Position numbers and translations under genes: made by a program. Of a stretch of 64,000 nucleotides of DNA, positions 1 through 36,973 are shown one piece after another. Position 1 is the first letter of the stretch, and every line of letters begins with the position of its first letter. Below the pieces are notes generated by a model, which was not told the origin of the DNA, did not search any database, and saw only the letters and a list, made by a program, of their open reading frames with translations. Where the stretch lies: the NCBI GenBank assembly GCA_033980235.1, contig CM067064.1:29578170-29642169 (forward strand), read 5' to 3'. The DNA comes from Diadema setosum (lineage: Eukaryota > Echinodermata > Echinoidea > Diadematoida > Diadematidae).

Positions 1-940
1 TTTTAGTAAACTCTGTTCTGTGGCTTTTCCTTGTGATGTATTATTTGGTTGATACTCCTCAGTTCATACAGGGAGGTGATCTCTTCCCACCTCCCAGGTT
101 TATATCAGTGTTTAACTGATTTCTTTGCCCTGCCCCGAATCCTTCTCCAGGGCTAATACATGGAGGCATATAATTTTGCTGAATACGTAGGATATACTCT
201 TGTTGTTGTTGTCATAGTTTTTTTTTCACTCTCTCTTTTCTTTCCAGTTACACTTTTTGTTATTTTCAGGAAGGAAACAGAGAGAAGTACTTAATCAAGG
301 AAAAGGATGTGGTGGTGCCATGAAAAATGCCAACCTGTGTTTATTGTTTTTCTTTCTTCCTCTGACTTGCAAGAAAACGAAAGTAAGAAAATGAATGTGC
401 GATATTAGCATTATTTACCGACCACAGCGAGGCAGGAAATGAAAAATACATGAGGCATTATTTAGCATACAGGAGAGATAACAATAATACCAAAAAGACA
501 AAAGAAAATAGCAATATAACGTGAAAAGGTATTTTGAACTCGAAGATACATTATGAAAACTACAGAAACCTGAGGGAACACTGATAGTTTTTCTTTTGTT
601 TGTTTGTTTGTTTGTTGCTTTGATTTGTTTGGGGTATAATTTATTTATCTGTTTAAATTTGGTATAGATGACAAGTATAAATCAATGTATTTGAGACACT
701 TCCAGAAGAAAGGGCGATGACTTTAAGTGAAAAAGTTCAGTATAACACTGATTTTGATAAACAGGGTACAATCTTTGAATATACCATTAGAAGTTACATC
801 AATATTGGACACAAAATGAGGAAGTTAAGGAATATTGCATATTTCACAAATTTCAAGAAACAGTAATATCCATGGCAACCACACTAATCACGTAACTTAG
901 CTGAGCTGATGATTTCCTTAAATTACCGATACAATTCTCT
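1..940. other. Intergenic, no feature recognised
   Basis: AT-rich sequence with no convincing exon on either strand. It contains a short (TTTG)n run near 597-615. It ends where the first copy of the 3-kb tandem duplication begins. Confidence 0.5.
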
Positions 941-3900
941 CCCGCCGGTTTGTGCATTGAAAGTACCGCTTTCTCTCTCTTTCTCAATGTTGCCAGAGTT
1001 GGCATAATTATGCTTTCTGGTATAACTTTATAGACGTTTCAGCATCTGGCATTATGCTAGGCATAATTTGACTGTTTTTAGCATAATTCTGGCATAATTT
1101 CTACAGAAAGGAAATTTCCAGGCGGTTTTTGTATTGCGCTACATCTGTTTGGTTGGTTTGTTAGTTTGTGTGCCGATTTTTGGATGAAATTCACACTAAA
1201 AAGTTGTGAAGACGTGGGAAAAAAGTGATTGGGAACCATAATGCAATTGAGCACCAAAATTCAATTTTATTTTTATTCGTTTTTTGCTTGGCAGCCGATC
1301 GGGCACCATAATTTGTAACAAAAACAAATGCGAGGAACTTTGTTCTTGTTTTTTTTTGCATGTCAGCTGATGAGGCACCACAATTGGTTGACTTGATATG
1401 ACATAATTTCATAGCAATTTAGAATAATTTTAGGCTGCTTCAAGTACAATCCCATGTTTTTGCTGGTCACACTGCTCTCTCTATCTATAAGGTCTACAAG
1501 TGTGAGCGAGCGAGAGGTGAGGGTCACACAACTCTCTAGTCATTTGTTGTGATGGATGAAATTAATTTATTTCAATAATTATTTCATGTAAAAAAAAAAA
1601 CACACACACACACGAAAAGTTTATGCAGCAGCTTGGTAGTAGATTTGTGGGGTATAGTCATATTAACAGCTCACATGATCTATGAATGCTGTTGAAAACA
1701 ACTTCTAAGTCAAAACAAACAACAAAAAACAAAAACATGTGGAAGTTTCTCTTTCAATGTTCACGTGAAAGAATGTTTCACTCAATAAATCAACATCATC
1801 TTTCTTTCACTTTCACACAGTGCCATACATAGTACCTCTCAGCTGTAATTGCATGATTCAGCATCAATTCCTTTCGAGTTATAAACAGCCTCGGTGGCAG
1901 ATCCAAGGGGCGTGCATGTGCGCCCTCTCTTTAATTTCTACAGAAAAAAAAAATGCACTGCAGCATTTGCTTTTTGTTTGTCACCCGATAAAACCCGGAA
2001 GTGGCACGAGAAATATTTTTGCACCCCCCCCCCCTTACAGTGAATAATTGCTATAATAACAGGTATGCTATTTTTTCTCTCATTTATTTAAAAAATCACA
2101 TCATGTATACCGTATGTCCCCAAAAAAATACAACGGGGCCCTCCTCAATTATATCTTTAAAAATATTGCATCAATCTAAATACAAATTCAGGGTATGAAA
2201 CTATAACTCATGCCCACATCTTACAGAAAACCCCATGCGATTTGCTTCAGTGGTTAAAGAGAAATACGGAATTTTGGAGAGGATGTTGGGAATCTATTCC
2301 CTCCAAGTTCTGTCTATTATTCACACGCAAGATCATCGAAGCGCTAAACTTGGAAGAATCAGACTCATGACAATCTACATTTCTCTGTGACCGCTTAACC
2401 AAATCGAATGGGGATTTCTGCAAAATAGAGCTAAAATGTTATATTTAAGATCCTGAAGCAGCATCTACAGAAATCCATCATATTGGGTGTTATCATTGCG
2501 AAAATCAGATTGTTTTTTTTTTTGACATACTGCAGTATGTCCCCCAAAATTACAATTAAATCAGATTTTCGAATTGATAACGCCCAATGTGGTTTATGAT
2601 CGACCTGTCTAAGTGCTACTTCAGGGTCTTCAAATAAAACATCTTAGCTCTATTTTGCAGAAAACCCCATTCAATTTGGTTATGCGGCCACAGAAAAATG
2701 TAGATTGTTGTAAAGCACGTCATGAGTCTGATTCTTCCAATTTCAGCAATCCAATGCTCTCGTGTATGAATAATAGACAGAACTTTGAAGGAAGAGATTC
2801 CGACTTCCTCTACAAAATTCCTAATTTCTTTTTGACCACTGAAGCAAATCGCATGGGGTTTTCTGTAAGATGTGGGCAATGAGTTATAGTTTCATACCCT
2901 GAATTTGTATTTAGATTGATTAACTATTTTTAAAGATATCATTGCGGAGGGTTCCGTTGTAATTTTTTTTTTTGGACATACTGTACATGTATCAGTGTGT
3001 GTGAGTTTGTATGTGATCTGTCAAGCTAAGAATCTGATAGAATTTGGCAATTGATTATCTGACTGCAAAATTTGTACACTTTAAATACAGTGTACTCTAT
3101 ATTTTCCCATTTCATAAAACCTAATGCAAAAAGAAAACAGCAGGGAAGCCCGCAACCATATAAATGTGGTTTTTCAAACTCTGTCTTAAAAAGTTCAGAT
3201 GCAATCAAGCATAAAGTGTTTAAGTTACAAACCAAAAGTAATTTTCTCAAAGCAACAGAGTCACCTGCTTCCTCACACTTTTTTCAATGCCTTCAGAAAT
3301 TTTAAAACATTCTCAGACTCTTAAATGCTTACAAGATGTAATAAAGATACCAAATCTTCATATTCATAAATTCATAATCCAACTTTTATTTGTCAAATAA
3401 ATATTTCATTCAGATCTCTTTATATGTCACTTTCTGTACTTTAACAGATACCATGGTAACTGGTCACATATACCATTGTCGTTACATTTTATTAGTAATA
3501 CTAATAGCCAGCTTGTGAATTGTATATAAATTACAATGTACATGTGGATACATGACACAGATTTGTATTCACAAAGGCAGATGAAAGTCAAGTTCACAGT
3601 TTGCAATTCAGTCTATGGACTGAAACTAGTGTGAAATAAAAAGCATATCTTGCCAATATGTGTTTCAGCATACTATCACTTTCGAATCTCTTTCAGCACA
3701 CGTGATGTGTGACACACATTTACACCATCAAAATTTGCATATTCAACAGACTAGATCTGCACTGCCTCATTGAAATCCAACCATCGAGTGAACTTGCTGC
3801 AGCAATGCAATCTCATAAACCTCCAATCTACACGACATGGTACATGTAATATACAAATAATGAATGTTTATGAGTGCAATGGACAGAATATTTCACGAGG

Positions 3901-3967
3901 TGAAAGATGAAATGATCCATTCAACGAGGCGCAGCTGAGTTGAGTGGATCAATAATGTCGTCTTTCA
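941..3967 (+). repeat. 3-kb tandem duplication, copy 1
   Basis: This segment recurs almost base for base at 3968-7009, with a period of about 3,027 bases. The copies differ mainly in homopolymer length (T, A and C runs) and a few substitutions, for example near 1203/4230 and 2235/5272. The short reading frames inside it are not conserved as proteins and I treat the unit as non-coding. The junction at 3967/3968 lies inside the right arm of a palindrome that is complete only at the end of copy 2, so copy 1 has a truncated hairpin (3888-3967). Either a recent duplication or an unmerged second haplotype would look like this. Confidence 0.92.
2108..2985. mobile_element. Long foldback element with CAGTATGTCC ends (copy 1)
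   Basis: About 880 bases form a long imperfect inverted repeat. Both outer ends and both central ends carry the same terminus, CAGTATGTCC followed by C/A-rich sequence and TTACA. The centre is the palindrome CATACTGCAGTATG near 2526-2539, so two arms of about 430 bases meet head to head. The outer ends are next to TA, as expected for a Tc1/mariner-type TA target. No transposase is encoded. The arms have diverged from each other by substitutions, so the hairpin is old. Confidence 0.7.
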
Positions 3968-6900
3968 CCCGCCGGTTTGTGCATTGAAAGTACCGCTTTC
4001 TCTCTCTTTCTCAATGTTGCCAGAGTTGGCATAATTATGCTTTCTGGTATAACTTTATAGACGTTTCAGCATCTGGCATTATGCTAGGCATAATTTGACT
4101 GTTTTTAGCATAATTCTGGCATAATTTCTACAGAAAGGAAATTTCCAGGCGGTTTTTGTATTGCGCTACATCTGTTTGGTTGGTTTGTTAGTTTGTGTGC
4201 CGATTTTTGGATGAAATTCACACTAAAACGTTGTGAAGACGTGGGAAAAAAGTGATTGGGAACCATAATGCAATTGAGCACCAAAATTCAATTTTATTTT
4301 TATTCGTTTTTTGCTTGGCAGCCGATCGGGCACCATAATTTGTAACAAAAACAAATGCGAGGAACTTTGTTCTTGTTTTTTTTTTTTTTTTTTGCATGTC
4401 AGCTGATGAGGCACCACAATTGGTTGACTTGATATGACATAGTTTCATAGCAATTTAGAATAATTTTAGGCTGCTTCAAGTACAATCCCATGTTTTTGCT
4501 GGTCACACTGCTCTCTCTATCTATAAGGTCTACAAGTGTGAGCGAGCGAGAGGTGAGGGTCACACAACTCTCTAGTCATTTGTTGTGATGGATGAAATTA
4601 ATTTATTTCAATAATTATTTCATGTAAAAAAACACACACACACACACGAAAAGTTTATGCAGCAGCTTGGTAGTAGATTTGTGGGGTATAGTCATATTAA
4701 CAGCTCACATGATCTATGAATGCTGTTGAAAACAACTTCTAAGTCAAAACAAACAACAAAAAACAAAAACATGTGGAAGTTTCTCTTTCAATGTTCACGT
4801 GAAAGAATGTTTCACTCAATAAATCAACGTCATCTTTCTTTCACTTTCACACAGTGCCATACATAGTACCTCTCAGCTGTAATTGCATGATTCAGCATCA
4901 ATTCCTTTCGAGTTATAAACAGCCTCGGTGGCAGATCCAAGGGGCGTGCATGTGCGCCCTCTCTTTAATGTCTACAGAAAAAAAAAATGCACTGCAGCAT
5001 TTGCTTTTTGTTTGTCACCCGATAAAACCCGGAAGTGGCACGAGAAATATTTTTGCACCCCCCCCCCCCCCTTACAGTGAATAATTGCTATAATAACAGG
5101 TATGCTATTTTTTCTCTCATTTATTTAAAAAATCACATCATGTATACCGTATGTCCCCAAAAAATTACAACGGGGCCCTCCTCAATTATATCTTTAAAAA
5201 TATTGCATCAATCTAAATACAAATTCAGGGTATGAAACTATAACTCATGCCCACATCTTACAGAAAACCCCATTTGATTTGCTTCAGTGGTTAAAGAGAA
5301 ATACAGAATTTTGGAGAGGATGTTGGGAATCTATTCCCTCCAAGTTCTGTCTATTATTCACACGCAAGATCATCGAAGCGCTAAACTTGGAAGAATCAGA
5401 CTCATGACAATCTACATTTCTCTGTGACCGCTTAACCAAATCGAATGGGGATTTCTGCAAAATAGAGCTAAAATGTTATATTTAAGATCCTGAAGCAGCA
5501 TCTACAGAAATCCATCATATTGGGTGTTATCATTGCGAAAATCAGATTGTTTTTTTTTTTTTGACATACTGCAGTATGTCCCCCAAAATTACAATTAAAT
5601 CAGATTTTCGAATTGATAACGCCCAATGTGGTTTATGATCGACCTGTCTAAGTGCTACTTCAGGGTCTTCAAATAAAACATCTTAGCTCTATTTTGCAGA
5701 AAACCCCATTCAATTTGGTTATGCGGCCACAGAAAAATGTAGATTGTTGTTTAAGCACGTCATGAGTCTGATTCTTCCAATTTCAGCAATTCAATGCTCT
5801 CGTGTATGAATAATAGACAGAACTTTGAAGGAAGAGATTCCGACTTCCTCTACAAAATTCCTAATTTCTTTTTGACCACTGAAGCAAATCGCATGGGGTT
5901 TTCTGTAAGATGTGGGCAATGAGTTATAGTTTCATACCCTGAATTTGTATTTAGATTGATTAACTATTTTTAAAGATATCATTGCGGAGGGTTCCGTTGT
6001 AATTTTTTTTTTTTGACATACTGTACATGTATCAGTGTGTGTGAGTTTGTATGTGATCTGTCAAGCTAAGAATCTGATAGAATTTGGCAATTGATTATCT
6101 GACTGCAAAATTTGTACACTTTAAATACAGTGTACTCTATATTTTCCCATTTCATAAAACCTAATGCAAAAAGAAAACAGCAGGGAAGCCCGCAACCATA
6201 TAAATGTGGTTTTTCAAACTCTGTCTTAAAAAGTTCAGATGCAATCAAGCATAAAGTGTTTAAGTTACAAACCAAAAGTAATTTTCTCAAAGCAACAGAG
6301 TCACCTGCTTCCTCACACTTTTTTCAATGCCTTCAGAAATTTTAAAACATTCTCAGACTCTTAAATGCTTACAAGATGTAATAAAGATACCAAATCTTCA
6401 TATTCATAAATTCATAATCCAACTTTTATTTGTCAAATAAATATTTCATTCAGATCTCTTTATATGTCACTTTCTGTACTTTAACAGATACCATGGTAAC
6501 TGGTCACATATACCATTGTCGTTACATTTTATTAGTAATACTAATAGCCAGCTTGTGAATTGTATATAAATTACAATGTACATGTGGATACATGACACAG
6601 ATTTGTATTCACAAAGGCAGATGAAAGTCAAGTTCACAGTTTGCAATTCAGTCTATGGACTGAAACTAGTGTGAAATAAAAAGCATATCTTGCCAATATG
6701 TGTTTCAGCATACTATCACTTTCGAATCTCTTTCAGCACACGTGATGTGTGACACACATTTACACCATCAAAATTTGCATATTCAACAGACTAGATCTGC
6801 ACTGCCTCATTGAAATCCAACCATCGAGTGAACTTGCTGCAGCAATGCAATCTCATAAACCTCCAATCTACACGACATGGTACATGTAATATACAAATAA

Positions 6901-7009
6901 TGAATGTTTATGAGTGCAATGGACAGAATATTTCACGAGGTGAAAGATGAAATGATCCATTCAACGAGGCGCAGCTGAGTTGAGTGGATCAATAATGTCG
7001 TCTTTCACC
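3968..7009 (+). repeat. 3-kb tandem duplication, copy 2
   Basis: Second copy of 941-3967. It continues past the junction point of copy 1 into the rest of a palindrome (6915-7033), which shows that the right edge of copy 2 is the ancestral context. The shared bases at the breakpoint are only CC, consistent with end joining or template switching rather than recombination between long repeats. Confidence 0.92.
5145..6025. mobile_element. Long foldback element with CAGTATGTCC ends (copy 2)
   Basis: This is the duplicate of the element at 2108-2985 carried along in the second 3-kb unit. It has the same head-to-head arms and central CTGCAG palindrome. Homopolymer lengths differ from copy 1. Confidence 0.7.
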
Positions 7010-7033
7010 AAATGAAATATTCTGTCCATTGCA
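6915..7033. repeat. Complete palindromic foldback repeat, about 119 bp
   Basis: The left arm starts TGCAATGGACAGAATATTTC and the right arm ends with its reverse complement. Inner paired blocks GGTGAAAGA/TCTTTCACC and TTGAGTGGATC-like pairs extend the hairpin. The corresponding place in copy 1 of the duplication (3888-3967) has only the left arm and part of the right arm, because the duplication junction cuts it. Confidence 0.8.
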
Positions 7034-7208
7034 TGGAAAAAAAAAGAAGAAAACTTTCCTTACAATAGGACCTTGATTATCCGGAAGCCTACTGGCAATT
7101 GTATGAATGATGATGGATTAACAGTAAAATGGAACAAATGATCACTGTCAAACAACCAATCAAATGAAAAGGATCTACTGTATGTATAATCGCACATGAT
7201 GGATACTG

Positions 7209-7412
7209 CTGTAAAACGAGAAATGTTCGTGTGCATTTTAATTTCGTGAATTTTGCGAGCGCCAAGATTCGCGAAATTAGAATGCACGCGTAAGTTCTTG
7301 TCTACACTATGTGCACTGAATGCCTGTGGCAGTTCGCAAAAATTTCATGCTGCAAAAAAAAAAGGCCGTCGGCTCCAATTCGCAAAAAATTTATGCCGCG
7401 GAGTTGACTTCG
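7209..7412 (+). mobile_element. CTGTAAAACGAG-type MITE, right end lost
   Basis: It starts CTGTAAAACGAGAAATGTTC and is rich in CGCGAA-like motifs. Relatives lie at 13603-13793 and 28322-28504 in the opposite orientation, where both ends are visible. Here the right terminus is missing because the TTAA-flanked MITE at 7417 begins there. Confidence 0.6.
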
Positions 7413-7416
7413 TTAA

Positions 7417-7774
7417 AGGGGATGGCTAGTAAGTGATCAGTGGGAGTCAGTGGGAATGACGATGGGATGATTGTTCCAATCCTTGTGGGATTCATTTAAG
7501 AGTACATTATATATCTATTGTTGTGTGAAAATTATTTGCTTCAGAATGGTCTCATATTCAAGTAATGTGCAGTTTAATGTTTCCAGGCTAGCATGCCTGT
7601 ACAGTGACGGGGCATTAAACTGCACATTACTTGAATATGAGACCGTTCTGAAGCAAATAATTTGAACAGAACAATAGATATACAATGTACTCTTAAATGA
7701 ATCCCACAAGAATTGGAACAATCATCCCCCAGCATTCCCAATGATTCCCACTGATCAGTTACTAGCCATCCCCT
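7417..7774. mobile_element. TTAA-flanked foldback MITE (AGGGGATGGCTAGT ends)
   Basis: The 358-base element has arms of about 165 bases that are close to perfect inverted repeats. It starts AGGGGATGGCTAGTAA and ends with the reverse complement. TTAA is present on both sides (7413-7416 and 7775-7778). The short central loop lies near 7590-7605. It encodes no protein. TTAA target duplications are typical of piggyBac-like and Kolobok-like transposases, so mobilisation by one of these is likely but not shown here. Confidence 0.82.
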
Positions 7775-7778
7775 TTAA

Positions 7779-8394
7779 CAGGTATTTCTGGATGAGTTAA
7801 GAGTCTGTCTGAAGAGAAAGAGTACAATTTTACAAGCACAACTGTGAAAATTTATTGAGATTGGATTACAATTAGGAAAGATATAAAATTGTGAAGTTTC
7901 ACTTATTTTCAAAAAACAGTATGCGAACTGTTAATACGAATATGCAGAGAAGTGAATTGATAATTCCATCGTCCTCACAACTTGCCGTACAGCTTGTTCA
8001 CAAAATTTTGAAATTTTCTTTTTTTTTGTTTAAATGAAAGTATGCCCCAGCCTCAAATTATAAAACATCTGGCAGATCACTATTTTGCAATTATTATTCA
8101 GCCAGAAGTAACATTATGCTTTACACTTTTATGGCAGAAGAATTGAATTTTCATCATTTTTATTGTTGCTGTTGTTGTTGACAGATCAATGGAAAATTGT
8201 GATGTGATGACATTATCTCACTCATTTGCATATGCATATCAACCATTTGACAACCATTTTGCCCACTTTAGCAAATCTTTAAAATTTGATAACTTCCTCA
8301 CCTTCAATCCAAATTTGATAAATTTTTCACTATTGTGCTTGTAAAAACTCTTTTTTCTTTTCACGCTAATTTTAAACTGGTCAGGAATTCCCCT
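7779..8394. mobile_element. TTAA-flanked MITE, GGAATTCC-end family, copy 1
   Basis: It is bounded by TTAA at 7775-7778 (shared with the preceding MITE) and 8395-8398. Its interior is related to 58717-59315: both contain CAATATGAATATGCA-like, CTCACAACTTGCC and GGAAAATTGTGA blocks in the same order. The left terminus has drifted (CAGGTATTTCTGGATG), while the right terminus still ends in CCCCT then TTAA. Confidence 0.7.
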
Positions 8395-8398
8395 TTAA

Positions 8399-8579
8399 AG
8401 CAGAACCTGTGCCAACAACACACAGTGACATATTGGCTGAGACAGATGCATCAAGAGGCAATTGGCTGTGCAAGATCTCTGGTTCGTTATGTCTCTCTGC
8501 CCCCGTATTTTATTCTGCCACTACAGACAGGTGGTGCCTAAAATGGTTTCTCCTGTGCTTACAGTTCAGTCACGTGATT
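8399..8579. other. Spacer between MITEs
   Basis: About 180 bases with no recognisable element or exon. It lies downstream of the stop codon of the minus-strand gene and may be beyond its transcript end. Confidence 0.4.
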
Positions 8580-8583
8580 TTAA

Positions 8584-8977
8584 AGGGATTGTACAGTTTC
8601 GGTTGAGATGGGGCTACAGGTTTGCAATTTTTTTTTTGATGATGATTTTTGAGAGAATGAAAAATTTGTTATGACATATGAAAGAGCATTTAATTCTAGA
8701 GGAATTCAAAGTTTATTTGATGAAAATTGGTTTTGAAATGGTTGAGATATCCAAAACAAAGCAATCCTAATGAAAGGTGGAACTCACCATTTATTAGGGC
8801 CGCTTTGTTTAACTTGTTTTCTAGATATCTCAGCCATTTTAAAACCCATTTTCATCAAATGAATTTGGAATTCCTCTTAAAATTGTATGGTCTGTAACAT
8901 TTCATAAAGTGGTTTCTAAGTATCTTGCAAAAAGTGAATGGCTAAATCTTCACCTCAACCAAAACTACACCATCCCT
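8584..8977. mobile_element. TTAA-flanked MITE, AGGGATTGTACAG family, copy 1
   Basis: TTAA lies at 8580-8583 and 8978-8981. The ends are AGGGATTGTACAGTTT and the matching inverted sequence AAAACTACACCATCCCT. The arms carry GAAAATTGGTTTTGAAATGG and its inverse near 8722 and 8840. Other copies are 18109-18385 and 54121-55043. It starts only about 65 bases past the stop codon of the TEDC2-like gene on the minus strand, so it probably lies in that gene's 3' UTR. It contains AATAAA on the minus strand at 8790-8795 and 8712-8717. Confidence 0.8.
8712..8795 (-). terminator. Candidate polyadenylation signals for the TEDC2-like gene
   Basis: Two minus-strand AATAAA hexamers (8790-8795 and 8712-8717) lie 250-340 bases past the stop codon at 9046. 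Both are inside the MITE at 8584-8977. Whether they are used cannot be decided from sequence alone. Confidence 0.3.
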
Positions 8978-9045
8978 TTAAGCGTGTAATCAAAGAATTC
9001 CATCAGTGACCACAATATCATTCCATAGGTTGCCGACGGCGACCG

Positions 9046-32573
<23,528 letters not shown>

Positions 32574-32819
32574 TCTCGTTTACGGGATCACATGTTAGGC
32601 GAGGGCGACCACGACTTCAACCGCGAGAGAAGAGAACCATCCTCCAGTCGAAATAGTTGTTTACCCACATGTCAACACAGAGGTACTAAGCGCCCCACGT
32701 ACCCCTAGCGTTTTTTGCGACCAGTGTCCGCAGGGCGCTCACTCAAATTCGATTTCCTTTTTTTCTTCTTTCTTTCTTCTGTTATTTTTTTAAACACTCA
32801 GCAATGGCCGAATCTGTTT
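32574..32819 (-). promoter_or_regulatory. Probable 5' UTR and promoter of the TEDC2-like gene
   Basis: CpG-rich sequence upstream of the proposed start (for example GGCGAGGGCGACCACGAC and CCGCGAGAG). No TATA box at a convincing place. This is inference from composition and position. Confidence 0.35.
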
Positions 32820-34681
<1,862 letters not shown>

Positions 34682-36497
34682 GTGGAGGTCATATTTCTCA
34701 TTTGACTTTTAAACATCATAAATGTGTTTTTGATGACATTTGCACCTACATCATATGGGAAATTACACATTCAAGGGTCATAAAGCTTCTCAAAGGGACA
34801 TTTTTGAAACTCATGCTCTTTGAGGTTTTTTAAAAAGAAATAAAAATGTAGTGTGGATCAGTTCTTCATAAGATGAATACCTAGAGGCAGGCTGTAATCT
34901 TTGATTATGGGGGTGTCATCATCACATTATTGCCTACAAAATACTTGAAAAGACTCTGTTTTGTCAAACAGACTAACTTTATGAAGTTTGACCTGTTTCA
35001 GTGGTAGCCAAACAAAGAAATACATTAAAATAACACAGTCATTCAAAGTTGTGTGATACTGATGCCTGCTATGTACAAAGATCTATCTATACCACAACAA
35101 CATAATAAGAAAACAAATTGTAGCCAAACAGAGTTGGGGTGGGGGGTGGGGTAGAGGAGAGAGGTGGGGGGGGGGGGTAGGAAGGGGAAGGGGGGAGGGA
35201 GGAAGAGATCTGACACAATAGATCAACATAAACCAGCAGAGTTTGTATGGGATGAATACTTTCCATAGACTTGTGTGAATTGCATGGTGGAGGTCATATT
35301 TCTCATTTGACTTTTAAACATCATAAATGTGTTTTTGATGACATTTGCACCTACATCATATGGGAAATTACACATTCAAGGGTCATAAAGCTTCTCAAAG
35401 GGACATTTTTGAAACTCATGCTCTTTGAGGTTTTTTTAAAAAGAAATAAAAATGTAGTGTGGATCAGTTCTTCATAAGATGAATACCTAGAGGCAGGCTG
35501 TAATCTTTGATTATGGGGGTGTCATCATCACATTATTGCCTACAAAATGCTTGAAAAAACTCTGTTTTGTCAAACAGACTAACTTTATGAAGTTTGACCT
35601 GTTTCAGTGGTAGCCAAACAAAGAAATACATTAAAATAACACAGTCATTCAAAGTTGTGTGATACTGATGCCTGCTATGTACAAAGATCTATCTATACCA
35701 CAACAACATAATAAGAAAACAAATTGTAGCCAAACAGAGTTGGGGTGGGGGTGGGGTAGAGGAGAGAGGTGGGGGGGGGGGTAGGAAGGGGAAGGGGGAG
35801 GGAGGAAGAGATCTGACACAATAGATCAACATAAACCAGCAGAGTTTGTATGGGATGAATACTTCCCATGGACTTGTGTGAATTGCATGCATCTATAGTG
35901 GAGGTCATATTTCTCATTTGACTTTTAAACATCATAAATGTGTTTTTGATGACATTTGCACCTACATCATATGGGAAATTACACATTCAAGGGTCATAAA
36001 GCTTCTCAAAGGGACATTTTTGAAACTCATGCTCTTTGAGGTTTTTAAAATAAAAATAAAAATGTAGTGTGGATCAGTTCTTCATAAGATGAATACCTAG
36101 AGGCAGGCAGTAATCTTTGATTATGGGGGTGTCATCATCACATTATTTCCTACAAAATACTTGAAAAGACTCTGTTTTGTCAAACAGACTCACTTTATGA
36201 AGTTTGACCTGTTTCAGTGGTAGCCAAACAAAGAAATACATTAAAATAACACAGTCATTCAAAGTTGTGTGATACTGATGCCTGCTTTGTACAAAGATCT
36301 ATCTATACCACAACAACATAATAAGAAAACAAATTGTAGCCAAACAGAGTTAGGGTGGGGGGTGGGGTAGAGGATAGAGGTGGGGGGGGGGGGGTAGGAA
36401 GGGGAAGGGGGGAGGGAGGAAGATAGATCAACATAAACCAGCAGAGTTTGTATGGGATGAATACTTCCCATAGACTTGTGTGAATTGCATGCATCCT
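34682..36497 (+). repeat. Three tandem units of about 605-611 bp
   Basis: Units start GTGGAGGTCATATTTCTC at 34682, 35287 and 35898 and end near GTGTGAATTGCATGCATC. They are nearly identical. Differences are in A- and G-run lengths and a few substitutions, and a CATCTATA-like octamer is missing at the first junction. Each unit has a G-rich tract (about 35138-35205, 35742-35808, 36352-36420) with several G runs of 4 to 12. No reading frame is kept across units. Confidence 0.92.
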
Positions 36498-36502
36498 CTA
36501 TA

Positions 36503-36969
36503 GGGCTCACACCCATAAATATTTCCCCATAGGGATGTGTGTTAAAAATCAAATTTCAAAAAATTCTGTAAAACAGCTGGGTGAAATGAGGTGTTTCAGC
36601 TTCACTAACCTGGATAAGTTAGATATACCCTTTCATCCATCAAATTCTTACGGTGGATAATTCAGTTCAAATTCTGTCCAGGAGTCCGCAAAGCTAGACT
36701 ACGAGTTCTTATCACTCAAAAAATCACCCATTTTCCGTACACCTACCCAATGAAATATAGTCCCCTCAAATTCCACCAGAAAAGCTTTCATCTTCCAACC
36801 AAAATGCAATTTGTAGAGGAATTCATACTCAATATCTACAGCTATTCAGTTTTCTGCCAAACTACATCATTGATTTTTAATCAATTTTTTTCTTCATTTA
36901 TTTTGGTATCTTTGGTACGAATTTGTGAAGGGGCCTGGGGCATTCCCTTGTATTTACGGGTGTGAGCCC
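36503..36969 (+). mobile_element. 467-bp MITE, GGGCTCACACCC ends, TATA duplication
   Basis: It starts GGGCTCACACCCATAAATA and ends ATTTACGGGTGTGAGCCC. TATA flanks it on both sides (36499-36502, 36970-36973). A second copy in reverse orientation lies at 63340-63808 with TCTA on both sides. Both copies share TTTTTAACACACATCCCCAT, ATGAAATATAGTCCCCTCAA-like and GAATTCATACTCAATAT blocks. No protein. Confidence 0.88.
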
Positions 36970-36973
36970 TATA

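Noticed and set aside
1191..6345. Pairs of identical short frames in the 3-kb duplicates
   Set aside because: Identity is explained by the recent duplication. Frames differ through homopolymer changes and overlap inverted repeats, so conservation is not evidence of coding.
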